Of a stretch of DNA of 64,000 bases, positions 40,561 to 49,271 are shown in pieces. The notes under the pieces are model-generated. The model did no database searches, was not told the DNA's origin, and saw only the letters and a program-made list of their open reading frames with translations. The stretch is from Trueperella bonasi. Lineage in GTDB: Bacteria > Actinomycetota > Actinomycetes > Actinomycetales > Actinomycetaceae. The position numbers and the translations under genes are program-made. The stretch spans positions 806,001 to 870,000 of the forward strand of contig NZ_JAUSQX010000001.1 in assembly GCF_030811535.1 (NCBI RefSeq), in the 5' to 3' direction. Numbering within the stretch: the stretch's first letter is position 1; each line of letters begins with the position of its first letter.

Positions 40561-41276
40561 ATCCCCAGTGAACGAAGCAGCGCCGAATCACGGCGCACCT
40601 GATACGTATCCATCCACAGTTGCGGATCCATTAACGTCTTTGGAACCCCGTTCGCCCGCACACTACGGTTCAGCATCACAATCGAATCGCTAATATCCAC
40701 TGCCTGGGTCAGATCGTGCGTCGACATCAAAATCGCCACACCACCACTCTTCGCAAGATCTACAAATAAATCAGAAAGCGCGTCCTGACTCGGATGATCC
40801 AAGCCGGTGAAGGGCTCATCCAACAGCAGCAAATCTGAATCGGGCGCAAGCGCCCGTGCGACGAGCACCCGCTGTTTTTGCCCGCCAGACATCTCCGAAA
40901 TCGTCCGATCCGCAAAATCATATAAATCCACTTTGCGAAGCGCCCGATAGGTAGCTTCGAGAACATCGACCCGCGAACGGCGCCTCCCTGGCCCCACAAA
41001 CGCACCGGCAACAAGCTGCTCAACGCTCATCGGGTAAGACCAGTCGATCTCCTGGCGCTGGGGAACGTAGCCAATCGGCGCGCTCCCCGGCACCTCAATC
41101 GTGCCGGACATCGTGGGAATTAACCCCATGATCGATCGCATCAACGTGGTTTTACCCGCTCCGTTCGGGCCGATCAAACCGACCAGCTCGCCCCGGCGAA
41201 CCTCAAGCGAGACGTCGTGGAGAATATGGCGCCCAGACAGCGCTACGTTCAGGTCCGTGACCTTTAAAGCAGTCAC
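40557..41276 (-). CDS. anchored-repeat ABC transporter, ATP-binding subunit
   Basis: 239 residues. Walker A is GPNGAGKTT in LIGPNGAGKTTLMRSIM, with Q-loop YVPQRQEIDWSYP, signature MSGGQKQRVLVARAL, Walker B LLLLDEPFTGLD, and the switch His in STHDLTQA. The DWSYPMSVEQLV segment is typical of manganese/zinc ABC ATPases. It powers the adjacent permease and overlaps the genes on both sides by four bases, showing tight coupling. Confidence 0.93.
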   Translation of the reverse strand: MTALKVTDLNVALSGRHILHDVSLEVRRGELVGLIGPNGAGKTTLMRSIMGLIPTMSGTIEVPGSAPIGYVPQRQEIDWSYPMSVEQLVAGAFVGPGRRRSRVDVLEATYRALRKVDLYDFADRTISEMSGGQKQRVLVARALAPDSDLLLLDEPFTGLDHPSQDALSDLFVDLAKSGGVAILMSTHDLTQAVDISDSIVMLNRSVRANGVPKTLMDPQLWMDTYQVRRDSALLRSLGM

Positions 41277-42313
41277 TCGCGGTCCGCCGCCTCAGCCTCT
41301 ACGGCCGCTTTGGCCGCCTCGCGCTTTTGCTTATTCCGGTTGCGCACCACGAGTGCAATCACCACGGCTACAAGAAGCAGCGCACCTAGGCCAATCGCCA
41401 CGTACGCGGGAACATTCTCATTCTCGTCGACAGCCGAGGGCTCATCGATATCAGCGGGCTCCTCCGGCTCGGCTTCCTGTGTCCACTCTTCGCCTTGCGC
41501 TTCGCGCGTTTCCTCTTCGCCGTTGTCTCCTGCATCGTCGCCAGCCTCACCACCAATGGCGGCCGGCCGTGCGTCGTCGGGGTTCGTCTCGTTCCCCACG
41601 GCGAAACGCAACAGCTGTGTGTCCTGAACTGACGAGCCGTCATCCAATGTTGCCGATGCCGACATGCGCACCAAGTGCACTCCGGGCTCGGTGAAAATCC
41701 AGTTGGCGTGCGTGTGGTTGTTCAGCTCCACAGAAATTGGCTGGGACTCATCCTTCGCCGACGTCCACAGCTCTTGCGGCCCGCCAAAGTTACCCGCCTG
41801 AACGAACACGTTAAACGAACCATCGCCCTGGTGCCCGCCAAATACGAACGATACGGTGCCCTGCACCCGATGCGTTACCTCAGGATCTTGCGTGTTCCAT
41901 CCCAACCAGACCACATCAGGAATCTCGGTCTGCGGAATCACCCACACTTCGCCGTCGGCGCCGATGAAATCGTAAGCCGGATCATCCGGTAGCTCCATGA
42001 TGCCGCCGTCGTTAACTTGGAACACAACATCCTCAAGGTGGCGCCACACCGGCTCAATATCCGTGTCGTCACGAATCATCAGTGTCCACTGATCGTCGAT
42101 AAACTTCGGGCCCATGTCGATGTGACCCGCATCCAACACAACCTCGGTGCCGCGCGGAGCGACTTCTTCCTCCGCATCCACCACCTGTGTCAGCGCGGGA
42201 TCGACCGCCGAGGGGCCCTCCGTTTCCTCCGTATCGGCTACAGCCGCCTGGCTTAGCACCGGAATACCGGCAAGCGCCACGGCAAATCCGAGTGCACATC
42301 TGCGCATTTTCAT
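41273..42313 (-). CDS. choice-of-anchor M surface protein with C-terminal membrane anchor
   Basis: 346 residues from the ATG with AAGGA eight bases upstream; it begins one base after the stop of the substrate-binding gene. A signal peptide (1-28, ending VADT) is followed by one complete actinobacterial wall-repeat domain of the TIGR03769 type (about 45-245: VLDAGHIDMGPKF..., VVWLGWNT, NNHTHANWIFTEPGVHLVRM). Next come an acidic linker (about 250-295) and a C-terminal membrane segment followed by a basic/charged tail. No LPXTG-like motif is visible, so it is held by the membrane helix. It probably captures or relays metal to the transporter. Confidence 0.85.
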   Translation of the reverse strand: MKMRRCALGFAVALAGIPVLSQAAVADTEETEGPSAVDPALTQVVDAEEEVAPRGTEVVLDAGHIDMGPKFIDDQWTLMIRDDTDIEPVWRHLEDVVFQVNDGGIMELPDDPAYDFIGADGEVWVIPQTEIPDVVWLGWNTQDPEVTHRVQGTVSFVFGGHQGDGSFNVFVQAGNFGGPQELWTSAKDESQPISVELNNHTHANWIFTEPGVHLVRMSASATLDDGSSVQDTQLLRFAVGNETNPDDARPAAIGGEAGDDAGDNGEEETREAQGEEWTQEAEPEEPADIDEPSAVDENENVPAYVAIGLGALLLVAVVIALVVRNRNKQKREAAKAAVEAEAADRE

Positions 42314-42314
42314 A

Positions 42315-43931
42315 TTAAGAATCCTTCCGTGTGGTGGGGATGTTCTGCTCAAAATAAGGCATTGAGGCGTGCTCCTCCAGCGGCCATGCCCACAGCGAGT
42401 CGCGGTCCAAACAGGATTTCAGCGAACGAATATTGTGGTCAAACATTGCGATATAGGTAGGCACTTCCGGCGTTAGCGTATCGGAATAAATGTTACAGAT
42501 TCGCTTATCCGTTGCCTGGGCGACGGTGGTCAATTCGGCCACGTGCACCGCCGACGTCGGCTCCAAAAACACGCCCGCCGCCGGGGTGGCCTCCAGCGTT
42601 CGGGTGAGGTTAGCGATCTGCTGGATCGATGGTTCAAGCGAGGGATTGGGTGCAACGAATCCGGCAATGTCCAGGTCGTAAGCCCGGGCCATGTAGCCGA
42701 AAGAATCGTGTGCGGTGATCAGTGTGCGCTTGTCTGGCTCAATCGTTTGGAGCACACTGCGTGCCCAATCGTCGACCACCTCGAGCTTGGCGATATAGGC
42801 CGAGGCGTTATCCGCATACTCGTACGCATTTTCGGGATCAATCTTAGCGAGCTCATCCGCGATGACCTCCACGTAGGCGATCCCGTTGCGCACGTCATGC
42901 CACAGGTGCGGATCGATCTCACCATGCACGTGGCGCCCAATCACAGCCTGCGCGAGAATCCATGTTTCGTCACCAGGTGAGCCAAGGAAGCGCCACTTGT
43001 TATCGGGTACCACCGTGACAGTTGTATTTGGCACGGCTAGGACGACCGACTCCGGCCGCAAGTTGACGGTTCCCCCGTTCGGACCATCGCCAAACAAAGT
43101 CATTCCGCCCGCCATATGGGCAGTAATATCCATGTGCCCGGAGTTGATGACGGTCCGCCCATCCGCATGCGGATTATCGCCGACGACGAAGGTGAGGGTT
43201 GCGCTACCTAGGTGGCGATCACCGTCATCGCAATGGTGGGTAGCTTCGAGCGTCAGCGTGTACGTACCCTGCTCAGTGAAGCCCCACGACATGTGCGTGT
43301 GTGCGTTGGTGGGAAGTTCGACGGCGTCGTGCTCGTCTATCCCGTCGTGGGAAGAAATCCACGGCGTCGGCTCACCGAAGGTGCCGGTGGTGAATGCCGA
43401 AATGTTGCCCGGGCCGGTGGCCTCAGTGGCGGCGATGGTCACGGTCTCCGTGGTGCCGCCCGTGCCGTCGACTCGGAAGCCGAGCCACACTGTTGACAGC
43501 GCTACGTCTTCGACGAGCGGGATGTGGTAGCCGCCGAACTTGATGGCCTCTTCCCCGAGCCCTACGTGCGGGGCGCCCTCGGGTAGGTTCGCATCGATCG
43601 TGTTCGTGAGTGCTTGCAGCTCGAGGAGGAGCTGGTTCGAAAAGGCGACATCTGCCCGTGTGATGTCGCGAAGCGCCGCCATCGACGGTTCGTAGGCGTG
43701 GGGATCCGCACCCATGGGGATCAGCGTGTGGATCTGGGCATTCGGCGCCACGTTCGCCACAAGGTCCGCGATGATAGGCGTGGACGCGACGACGACTAGG
43801 CCGTCGTCGTCGGACGTTTCTGCACTCGCTACTGAACATCCTGCCAAAGCGAGCAGAATGGCCAATAGTGTGTAACGCAGGCGGTGCGCGCCGGTCGTTG
43901 CCCGGCGCGCACCTGTAAAGCTAGTGGTCAT
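42315..43931 (-). CDS. anchored-repeat ABC transporter, substrate-binding lipoprotein
   Basis: 538 residues. The lipobox is LAGC (about 29-32). A cluster A-I (cluster 9) metal-binding protein is split by an inserted wall-repeat region: the first lobe (40-130) has GADPHAYEP and the second (about 345-538) has HLWHD and LITAHDSFGYMARAY. The insert (about 135-340) holds a C-half with HTHMSWGF followed by a lone N-half starting GHMDITAHM. Metal-ligand His residues are conserved. This architecture is known for TIGR03772. Its start overlaps the preceding surface-protein stop by one base. Confidence 0.92.
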   Translation of the reverse strand: MTTSFTGARRATTGAHRLRYTLLAILLALAGCSVASAETSDDDGLVVVASTPIIADLVANVAPNAQIHTLIPMGADPHAYEPSMAALRDITRADVAFSNQLLLELQALTNTIDANLPEGAPHVGLGEEAIKFGGYHIPLVEDVALSTVWLGFRVDGTGGTTETVTIAATEATGPGNISAFTTGTFGEPTPWISSHDGIDEHDAVELPTNAHTHMSWGFTEQGTYTLTLEATHHCDDGDRHLGSATLTFVVGDNPHADGRTVINSGHMDITAHMAGGMTLFGDGPNGGTVNLRPESVVLAVPNTTVTVVPDNKWRFLGSPGDETWILAQAVIGRHVHGEIDPHLWHDVRNGIAYVEVIADELAKIDPENAYEYADNASAYIAKLEVVDDWARSVLQTIEPDKRTLITAHDSFGYMARAYDLDIAGFVAPNPSLEPSIQQIANLTRTLEATPAAGVFLEPTSAVHVAELTTVAQATDKRICNIYSDTLTPEVPTYIAMFDHNIRSLKSCLDRDSLWAWPLEEHASMPYFEQNIPTTRKDS

Positions 43932-46342
43932 CAGCGAGAGCGTTCTCTCCTGCTAACCAGAGCAATACCTGCCAGTACCAGCGCTAGTGCAGCCGCACTA
44001 GCTCCTGCCGTCGAGGCACCGGTGTGGGAAAGCTTGCCTGGGCCTGTACCTGCCGGGCACTGGTATCCCTTGGGCTGCTTGCCCTCGGCGCAGAGCTGAT
44101 TCTTCTGCTCCACCGTGAGCTCACAGGCCTCCCCATCCTTGGTACGGCCAACCCAGACCTCTTGGTCAACGAGTTCGGTTTCTCCGGTACTGGCAGCTGC
44201 GCGGCCGCCAAACCAGACGTCACCAATACCGCCGAAGTTAGCGGATGCAAAGACTCCCACCGATCCGGGGCCGGTGGCACCGATGAGGGTCCACGTGACC
44301 TCACCCGTGGTGTTCTTCAGCAGGTCGGGATGCTGGGTATTAGCTCCAACCCATGGAACGTTCGGCTCCTGCACGGAGGAGATCATCCAAATGTCTTGGC
44401 CCTTGTCAGCAATGAACCCAATTCCCGCAGGGGCCTTCAACTTTGCCGCGTTACCGAGGCCGAAAGTCAAGGAGCTTGGCTCAACCCACTTCGCGGGCTG
44501 CGTGCGATCATCCTTGATGAGCATCTTGATGCTCTTACCATCGGAAATCGTACCGATATCAAAGTGACCTTCGTTGGCGTTACCCTGACCGCCCACAATG
44601 AAGCGAATAGTTCCCGTGGTGGAGGCCTTGTCACCTGACTTCAGGGTAGCCGTCTGGCGGAAGGTTAGATCGTAGGTACCCGGTGCGGTGAACACCCAGT
44701 TCTGGTGAACATGTGTATTCTTCGGAACCGTGTACGAGCCGCCGAGCTTCGTGCCAGAGCTGCTGCCAGCCTTCGGCCGCTCGACCTTCTCGGTGATAGC
44801 GGTGGGGATGCACTGTTCGACCTTCCCACCTTCGAATCCTGCACCGCCCGTGAGCTTTCCTCCGCCGCCGGACTTGCCACCCCCGGGAGTGCCTCCTGGG
44901 GTCTTGCCGGGCTTCGGATCGGCAGGGTCAGCTGGGTCTGCCGGTGCTGGATCTGCAGGGTCAGCTGGATCTGCAGGATCGGCTGGATCTGCAGGATCTG
45001 AAGGGTCAGCTGGGTCAGCCGGATCGGCTGGATCTGCAGGATCTGCAGGATCTGAAGGGTCGGCTGGATCTGAAGGGTCAGCTGGGTCAGCCGGATCGGC
45101 TGGATCTGAAGGGTCAGCTGGATCTGCAGGATCGGCTGGATCTGCAGGGTCAGCCGGATCGGCCGGTGCTGGATCAACCGGGTCGGCCGGTGCTGGATCA
45201 ACCGGGTCGGCCGGTGCGGCTTGGACTTCAACCTTGTTAATGGAGTATGCAGGCTGTGAGTCGATCGCTACGGCGTAGTGGTCACCTACTTCGGTGTCGG
45301 CCGGAATTGTGTAGGTAAACGTAATGTTGCCGTTCTCATCAGCCTTGGCGGCGCCGATCGTCGTCGGTTCACTGTAGAAATGGGCGTCTACATCGCCACC
45401 AGGGGTGAGTCCGGAGAAGCTGAGCTCGATCTCTTCGCCAACCTGTGTCGAGACCGTCTTCACGTCGAGATTATTCTCCTGAATGTACGCCTCAACCGCT
45501 GCGGTATCCTTGAACACTGCGTTGGCTCTACGTTCTGCCGCCTCCTGAGCCAAACGTTCTTCTTCAGCCCTCCTTGCGGCTTCCGCTTCCTCGGCCTTCT
45601 TCTGGTGCCACTGGTTCTTCGCGTTCTCGATTGCCTGATTTCCTACCGCAAAGGTGTACACCCCAGTGTTCGTCGTTTGCGGACCATCTCCGTAGTCACC
45701 CTCAGCGTGCACGGTAAACGTGTAAATTCCCGGCTTTGTGAACAACCAGTTAGTGTGAACATGAGCCGCATAAGTCTGGTGAATGGAGGCGCCGGCCTGA
45801 AGTATGTACCCATTGGGCCCTGCACCATTTGTTAGAGGGCTCACGAGCCCGCCAAGCAAACCTCCACTTTTGAAGAGATAAACGTCACCTGGTCCACTTA
45901 CTTTGTCGAAGACAAACCGGTTTTCTTTAAATCCCCCGCTGTTCGCACCCATAGAATCCCAGCCTGGCCAAAGCAGGCTGTGATTTTGTGGGTCGGGCAA
46001 CCAATATCCTGCAGCGCCCAAATTTTTTACCAAGTTGGGATCTTCACTATAAGCCTGATCGTTTACCCCGAAAATAACATTTTCTGGGGCTCTGCGAACT
46101 CCGTAACCACTCTCGTCCTCTTTAACATTGAGAATGACCTTTGTCGGATCCGTTGCATCCCGATCAAGGTGGAACACATCCGTGTGACCCTTAGTCATCA
46201 CGTATAGCTCGTCATCGGTATCAGCAGCCGCAGCTGTCGGCACCGGTAGCAAGAGCGACAAACCCAAGGTGAGGGCTGCCAATAAACTAATGACGAGACT
46301 TGCGTGGAATCTGTTTAATTTCGCTGTAGAGCGCACAGTCAT
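43931..46342 (-). CDS. large choice-of-anchor M surface protein with sortase signal
   Basis: 803 residues, first gene of the transporter operon. A signal peptide (1-39) precedes a wall-repeat domain (about 45-235, with AHVHTNWLFTKPG). A charged helix of Glu/Ala/Arg follows (about 240-270), then an Ig-like domain (about 275-375) and a Pro-Ala/Ser-Asp repeat region (about 377-475). Next is a lone repeat C-half (THVHQNWVFTAPG) and a lone repeat N-half (GHFDIGTI...). The end is a sorting signal, LSHTG at 771-775, a hydrophobic stretch and RRERSR. LSHTG is an LPXTG variant, so sortase attachment to the wall is likely. It probably presents metal ligands outside the cell. Confidence 0.88.
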   Translation of the reverse strand: MTVRSTAKLNRFHASLVISLLAALTLGLSLLLPVPTAAAADTDDELYVMTKGHTDVFHLDRDATDPTKVILNVKEDESGYGVRRAPENVIFGVNDQAYSEDPNLVKNLGAAGYWLPDPQNHSLLWPGWDSMGANSGGFKENRFVFDKVSGPGDVYLFKSGGLLGGLVSPLTNGAGPNGYILQAGASIHQTYAAHVHTNWLFTKPGIYTFTVHAEGDYGDGPQTTNTGVYTFAVGNQAIENAKNQWHQKKAEEAEAARRAEEERLAQEAAERRANAVFKDTAAVEAYIQENNLDVKTVSTQVGEEIELSFSGLTPGGDVDAHFYSEPTTIGAAKADENGNITFTYTIPADTEVGDHYAVAIDSQPAYSINKVEVQAAPADPVDPAPADPVDPAPADPADPADPADPADPADPSDPADPADPADPSDPADPSDPADPADPADPADPADPSDPADPADPADPADPADPAPADPADPADPKPGKTPGGTPGGGKSGGGGKLTGGAGFEGGKVEQCIPTAITEKVERPKAGSSSGTKLGGSYTVPKNTHVHQNWVFTAPGTYDLTFRQTATLKSGDKASTTGTIRFIVGGQGNANEGHFDIGTISDGKSIKMLIKDDRTQPAKWVEPSSLTFGLGNAAKLKAPAGIGFIADKGQDIWMISSVQEPNVPWVGANTQHPDLLKNTTGEVTWTLIGATGPGSVGVFASANFGGIGDVWFGGRAAASTGETELVDQEVWVGRTKDGEACELTVEQKNQLCAEGKQPKGYQCPAGTGPGKLSHTGASTAGASAAALALVLAGIALVSRRERSR
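44918..45222 (-). repeat. tandem DNA repeat encoding Pro-Ala/Ser-Asp tract
   Basis: About 100 codons of PAD, PSD and PVD tripeptides built from a 9-base unit, with near-identical DNA over long runs (GGATCTGCA and GGGTCAGCT variants alternate). It forms the stalk between the Ig-like and second repeat regions of the surface protein. Such arrays tend to change length by slippage or recombination. Confidence 0.9.
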
Positions 46343-46372
46343 CGTACCTTTCTAGTGAATAACGATACCGCT

Positions 46373-46391
46373 AATCATAACCATTCTCATT
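46373..46391 (-). promoter_or_regulatory. candidate metalloregulator (Zur/Fur-like) box upstream of the transporter operon
   Basis: On the minus strand AATGAGAATGGTTATGATT resembles the hexamer-array operators of Fur-family regulators. It lies 31-49 bases before the surface-protein ATG, in an AT-rich promoter region. The match is partial and its symmetry poor. Confidence 0.4.
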
Positions 46392-46456
46392 TGCAAGTCA
46401 ATAGTGAATGATGCCTCACTACTTGTTGCTTAGCCACAAATTATCAGTCGGGTTAA

Positions 46457-46709
46457 CTACTGGATTCCCAACACCAGTTCGAGCTCTTTTAGAAGTTCCG
46501 CGGCTTCAACATTGGCGTCATGAACTTCATCGAATGCCCTCACAACAGCGTCGAAGTGAGGACGGTAGGTTACTTTTTTCGTCATCGGACAACGGCCGAG
46601 AAAATTCGGCGGTGAAAGCCGCAAGACCTGAGCTGTGCGGCTTCCTGGCTAAGAATAGTCTTGGCGCAATACGCTCAAGCCACCTAGACCGCAGTTGGGC
46701 TTCGTCCAC
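46457..46709 (-). pseudogene. small gene apparently split by a one-base frameshift
   Basis: Two overlapping minus-strand frames look like parts of one protein. The first opens at a GTG (46709), two bases after the stop of the upstream small gene, and reads to LSDDEK. The second continues with VTYRPHFDAVVRAFDEVHDAN and ends LELVLGIQ at 46457. They join if one base is removed from the run of six T (A on the coding strand) at 46574-46579, giving about 83 residues. Alternatively the second part is a free 42-residue ORF from the ATG at 46585. The family is not recognised. Confidence 0.5.
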
Positions 46710-46711
46710 GT

Positions 46712-46990
46712 CTACGCGCTCTGCTTAATTGCCCGCTCTTTGCATTCGTTCGCGAGCTTATGCCGTTTCTCAGTACAAGCAATGAGCGCTTCGCGGTCGT
46801 CGGGGTTTATGCTCGCGCGTTCTCGGTTCAATGCGAGGTGGCGCTCGAAGATCTCACGAGCACGCTCATGGGCACCACGAGCTTTCGCCTCATCTTCAAG
46901 CGCCGCTAAGACACCACCGTAGTAAGTGCCGGCTTCATAGAACACGTCGTACAAAACCGTGTCGCCGTAATCATCGTACGTGAATGTCAT
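46712..46990 (-). CDS. small protein of unknown function, helical
   Basis: 92 residues from an ATG with GGGGAGG upstream. A Tyr/Asp-rich N-terminus (FTYDDYGDTVLYDVFYE) is followed by a predicted all-helical body (GVLAALEDEAKARGAHERAREIFERHLALNRE, then a second charged helix). The pattern resembles a tetratricopeptide-like hairpin but is too short to assign. The stop is two bases before the start of the next small frame, so the pair is probably an operon. I do not recognise it. Confidence 0.6.
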   Translation of the reverse strand: MTFTYDDYGDTVLYDVFYEAGTYYGGVLAALEDEAKARGAHERAREIFERHLALNRERASINPDDREALIACTEKRHKLANECKERAIKQSA

Positions 46991-47386
46991 GAGCCCTCAA
47001 CCTCCCCGATTCGCTTGGACCTATCGCACTCCCGAAATTCAAAGATAGCGATGACTGCGGGAAAATCCACTGACAGAAAGCTACTTTCGGGGCTGAGAGT
47101 AGACGCGAGCGCCCACAGTCATGTTATTTTCCCGCAGCGAACTATTTTCACAGGCCCTTGTTGCTGGCATCGGGAAATGCTGGACATGGCCCACCGGGCA
47201 GGGCCTACATCAGGAGATGCGCAAAACTGCTGAATCTGAGCGTTCAGATCGATGCTCGCGCCAAAAAGCGGCTTTTTTCGAGTACAAATGCGCAGGCCCT
47301 CAAGTAGCCCACCATTTCGCACCTCATGTGGCGCTACCACTTCTCGCTATTGCTCCCCTTCCGGCGACGCTTGTGACGAAACAAAC
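46991..47386. other. gene-free stretch containing a nested inverted repeat
   Basis: No frame here looks like a real gene on either strand. The one structured part is 47055-47137. Perfect 12-bp outer arms CTGCGGGAAAAT (47055-47066) and its complement (47126-47137) enclose an inner stem CTACTTTC (47081-47088)/GAGAGTAG (47095-47102) with a GGGGCT loop. An alternative 7-bp pairing, ATGACTG (47051-47057) with CAGTCAT (47116-47122), overlaps the outer arm. The rest (47138-47386) shows nothing I can name. Confidence 0.6.
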
Positions 47387-47414
47387 GATCCCGGATTCAT
47401 CTGAATCCGGGATC
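47387..47414 (-). terminator. intrinsic terminator of tRNA-Thr(CGT)
   Basis: A perfect 13-bp stem GATCCCGGATTCA with a two-base loop, followed on the minus strand by GTTTGTTT. It lies just past the tRNA 3' end. Confidence 0.9.
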
Positions 47415-47420
47415 GGGCCG

Positions 47421-47493
47421 AGCCACCTGCGAGAATCGAACTCGCGACCTTCTCATTACGAGTGAGACGCTCTACCGACTGAGCTAAGGTGGC
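47421..47493 (-). tRNA. tRNA-Thr (anticodon CGT)
   Basis: The acceptor stem GCCACCT/AGGTGGC is perfect. The anticodon stem-loop TCTCACTCGTAATGAGA (anticodon CGT, codon ACG) and T loop TTCGATT are standard. CCA is not encoded. Confidence 0.96.
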
Positions 47494-47585
47494 CTGCGCC
47501 GTTCAACTTACCTAACAAACAGGCAGTATTTCAAATAGTGCAACGTGATATTCGCCGCGCCAAGCGCAAATCCAGCTTTCGCGAT

Positions 47586-49169
47586 CTACTCGTCCGCGCC
47601 GCAGGTCAACCCATCCTCCGGAACTTCCCCACGTAACAAGAACGCATCCAATGCGCCATTAATGCAGTCGCCCGCGCGCCCGTAAGCGGTGTGGCCTTCG
47701 CCCTCCCACGTCACGAACACCGAGTTTTCCATGTTGTCCGCAAAAGCCTCAGACCACTCATACGGCGTGGCCGGATCGCCCGTCGTTCCGACAACCACAA
47801 TGGGCTCCGAATCGGCAGCGACGAACGGCCCCAACGGACCATCCTCCCCACCCGGCATAATCGAACACATGTACTGCGAATAGCCCATAACCTTGCCGAA
47901 AATGGGCGCCTCTTCGGTTAACTGCTCGGCCTTCGCCTCCCAATCAGCCACGTCACCAGTCACATGCGTATCAGCGCAGTTGATCGCCCAGTTCGCCTCG
48001 GTCATGTTGCTGCTAAACGAATCACCTTCGCGGGACATGTACAGATCAAACATCATCAAGAACATCTCACCAGTGCCGTCGTTAATGACCTCCTCAAATC
48101 CTGTTTCCAGCGCAAACCACGCAGAGTCGTCATAGAGAGGCATGATCACACCGTAAAACAAGCCCGTCTCCGATAGCTCCCGGCTACCCGCCGGAATCGG
48201 ATTTTCCGCGACCTGATCGAACAGCTCAGAAAGCTTCGCCCGCGCTTCCTCAAGGGAGTCGCCGAGCACGCAATCGCCGTCAGCGATACAGTGCTCGACA
48301 AACGCATCGAAAGCCTGCTCAAATCCCTTCGCCTGCGCCAAATTCTGTTCAAAGCCCGAAATCGAATCATCCACCGCGCCATCTAAAATCACACGGCCGA
48401 CATTTTCCGGAAACAGCTCAGCATACATTCCACCAAGCGTGGTTCCATACGAATACCCCACATAATATAACCGCGGATCGCCTAACACGTGGCGCATCAC
48501 ATCCATATCCTGTGCGGCCTCGCGCGTGCCAACGAACTCGAGTAGCGGACCCGTATTGTCAATGCAGCCCTGCACAAGATTATCGACGGCGGCCTGCTCC
48601 TGCGCCTTTGCCTCTTCAGTATCGGGGTAAGAGGTATCCAAATACGCAGCCAAATCCGCGTCGCTCAAACAATCAACCGGGGCCGAATCACCCACGCCCC
48701 GCGGATCAAAACCAATCACATTGAAATGGGTCAAAATATCGTCCGAAAAATAGGCACTGGCCATCGACGCCATGTCCTGCCCTGAACCGCCAGGCCCGCC
48801 CGGATTCACCAACAAATTCCCGATCGGCTCGCCCATCGCTTCAGCCTTTTTCATTCGGATCGTGATCGTTTCACCATCCGGATTTTCGTAATCCATCGGC
48901 ACAGTCACATCCGCACATTCGAAACCGTCGCAGTCAAACCACTGGAGGTCCTGGTTGTAAAATTTCTCCAAGCCCGCAGGAATGTCCGGCATTGGAGCGT
49001 CTATAGCGACGGCATCCGCATCGATATCTACCGATGGCGAAGGGGAAGGCGACTCGGAAGACTGCGGGGGCGCGGGTTCCGAATCGCGCGATTGAACGTC
49101 AACCGTGTTCACACACGCTGCAAGGGCGAGAGTGGTGGCGGCAAGCAAAGCAATAGGTTTAAGTTTCAC
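47586..49169 (-). CDS. secreted alpha/beta-hydrolase lipoprotein, tripeptidyl aminopeptidase-like
   Basis: 527 residues. The signal peptide has lipobox LAAC (about 16-19), followed by a Ser/Pro-rich spacer. The hydrolase core has NPGGPGGSG as the oxyanion region, GFDPRGVGDS, nucleophile Ser in GYSYGTTLGGMYA, and a C-terminal TAP-like domain with Asp in GTTGDPATPYEW and His in GEGHTAYG. This is the SlpD/E and TAP family that removes tripeptides from protein N-termini outside the cell. Six Cys in the extracytoplasmic part probably form disulfides. It is monocistronic and lies after tRNA-Thr on the same strand. Confidence 0.92.
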   Translation of the reverse strand: MKLKPIALLAATTLALAACVNTVDVQSRDSEPAPPQSSESPSPSPSVDIDADAVAIDAPMPDIPAGLEKFYNQDLQWFDCDGFECADVTVPMDYENPDGETITIRMKKAEAMGEPIGNLLVNPGGPGGSGQDMASMASAYFSDDILTHFNVIGFDPRGVGDSAPVDCLSDADLAAYLDTSYPDTEEAKAQEQAAVDNLVQGCIDNTGPLLEFVGTREAAQDMDVMRHVLGDPRLYYVGYSYGTTLGGMYAELFPENVGRVILDGAVDDSISGFEQNLAQAKGFEQAFDAFVEHCIADGDCVLGDSLEEARAKLSELFDQVAENPIPAGSRELSETGLFYGVIMPLYDDSAWFALETGFEEVINDGTGEMFLMMFDLYMSREGDSFSSNMTEANWAINCADTHVTGDVADWEAKAEQLTEEAPIFGKVMGYSQYMCSIMPGGEDGPLGPFVAADSEPIVVVGTTGDPATPYEWSEAFADNMENSVFVTWEGEGHTAYGRAGDCINGALDAFLLRGEVPEDGLTCGADE

Positions 49170-49271
49170 AGTTCCAATTTAGGCTATTTCAGTGGCGGTA
49201 TCACCCTCGAATGTTCTCTTGTGGAAGGATTCCCCGCCAAGCTCACCGGTGGACAACTTCAGCCAGTCACA

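Noticed and set aside
44918-45222. Possible CRISPR-like array
   Set aside because: The repeats are a 9-base coding unit in frame with the surface protein and have no spacers.
47121-47465. 114-residue plus-strand frame
   Set aside because: It runs through the terminator and into tRNA-Thr, and has no ribosome-binding site or protein-like composition.
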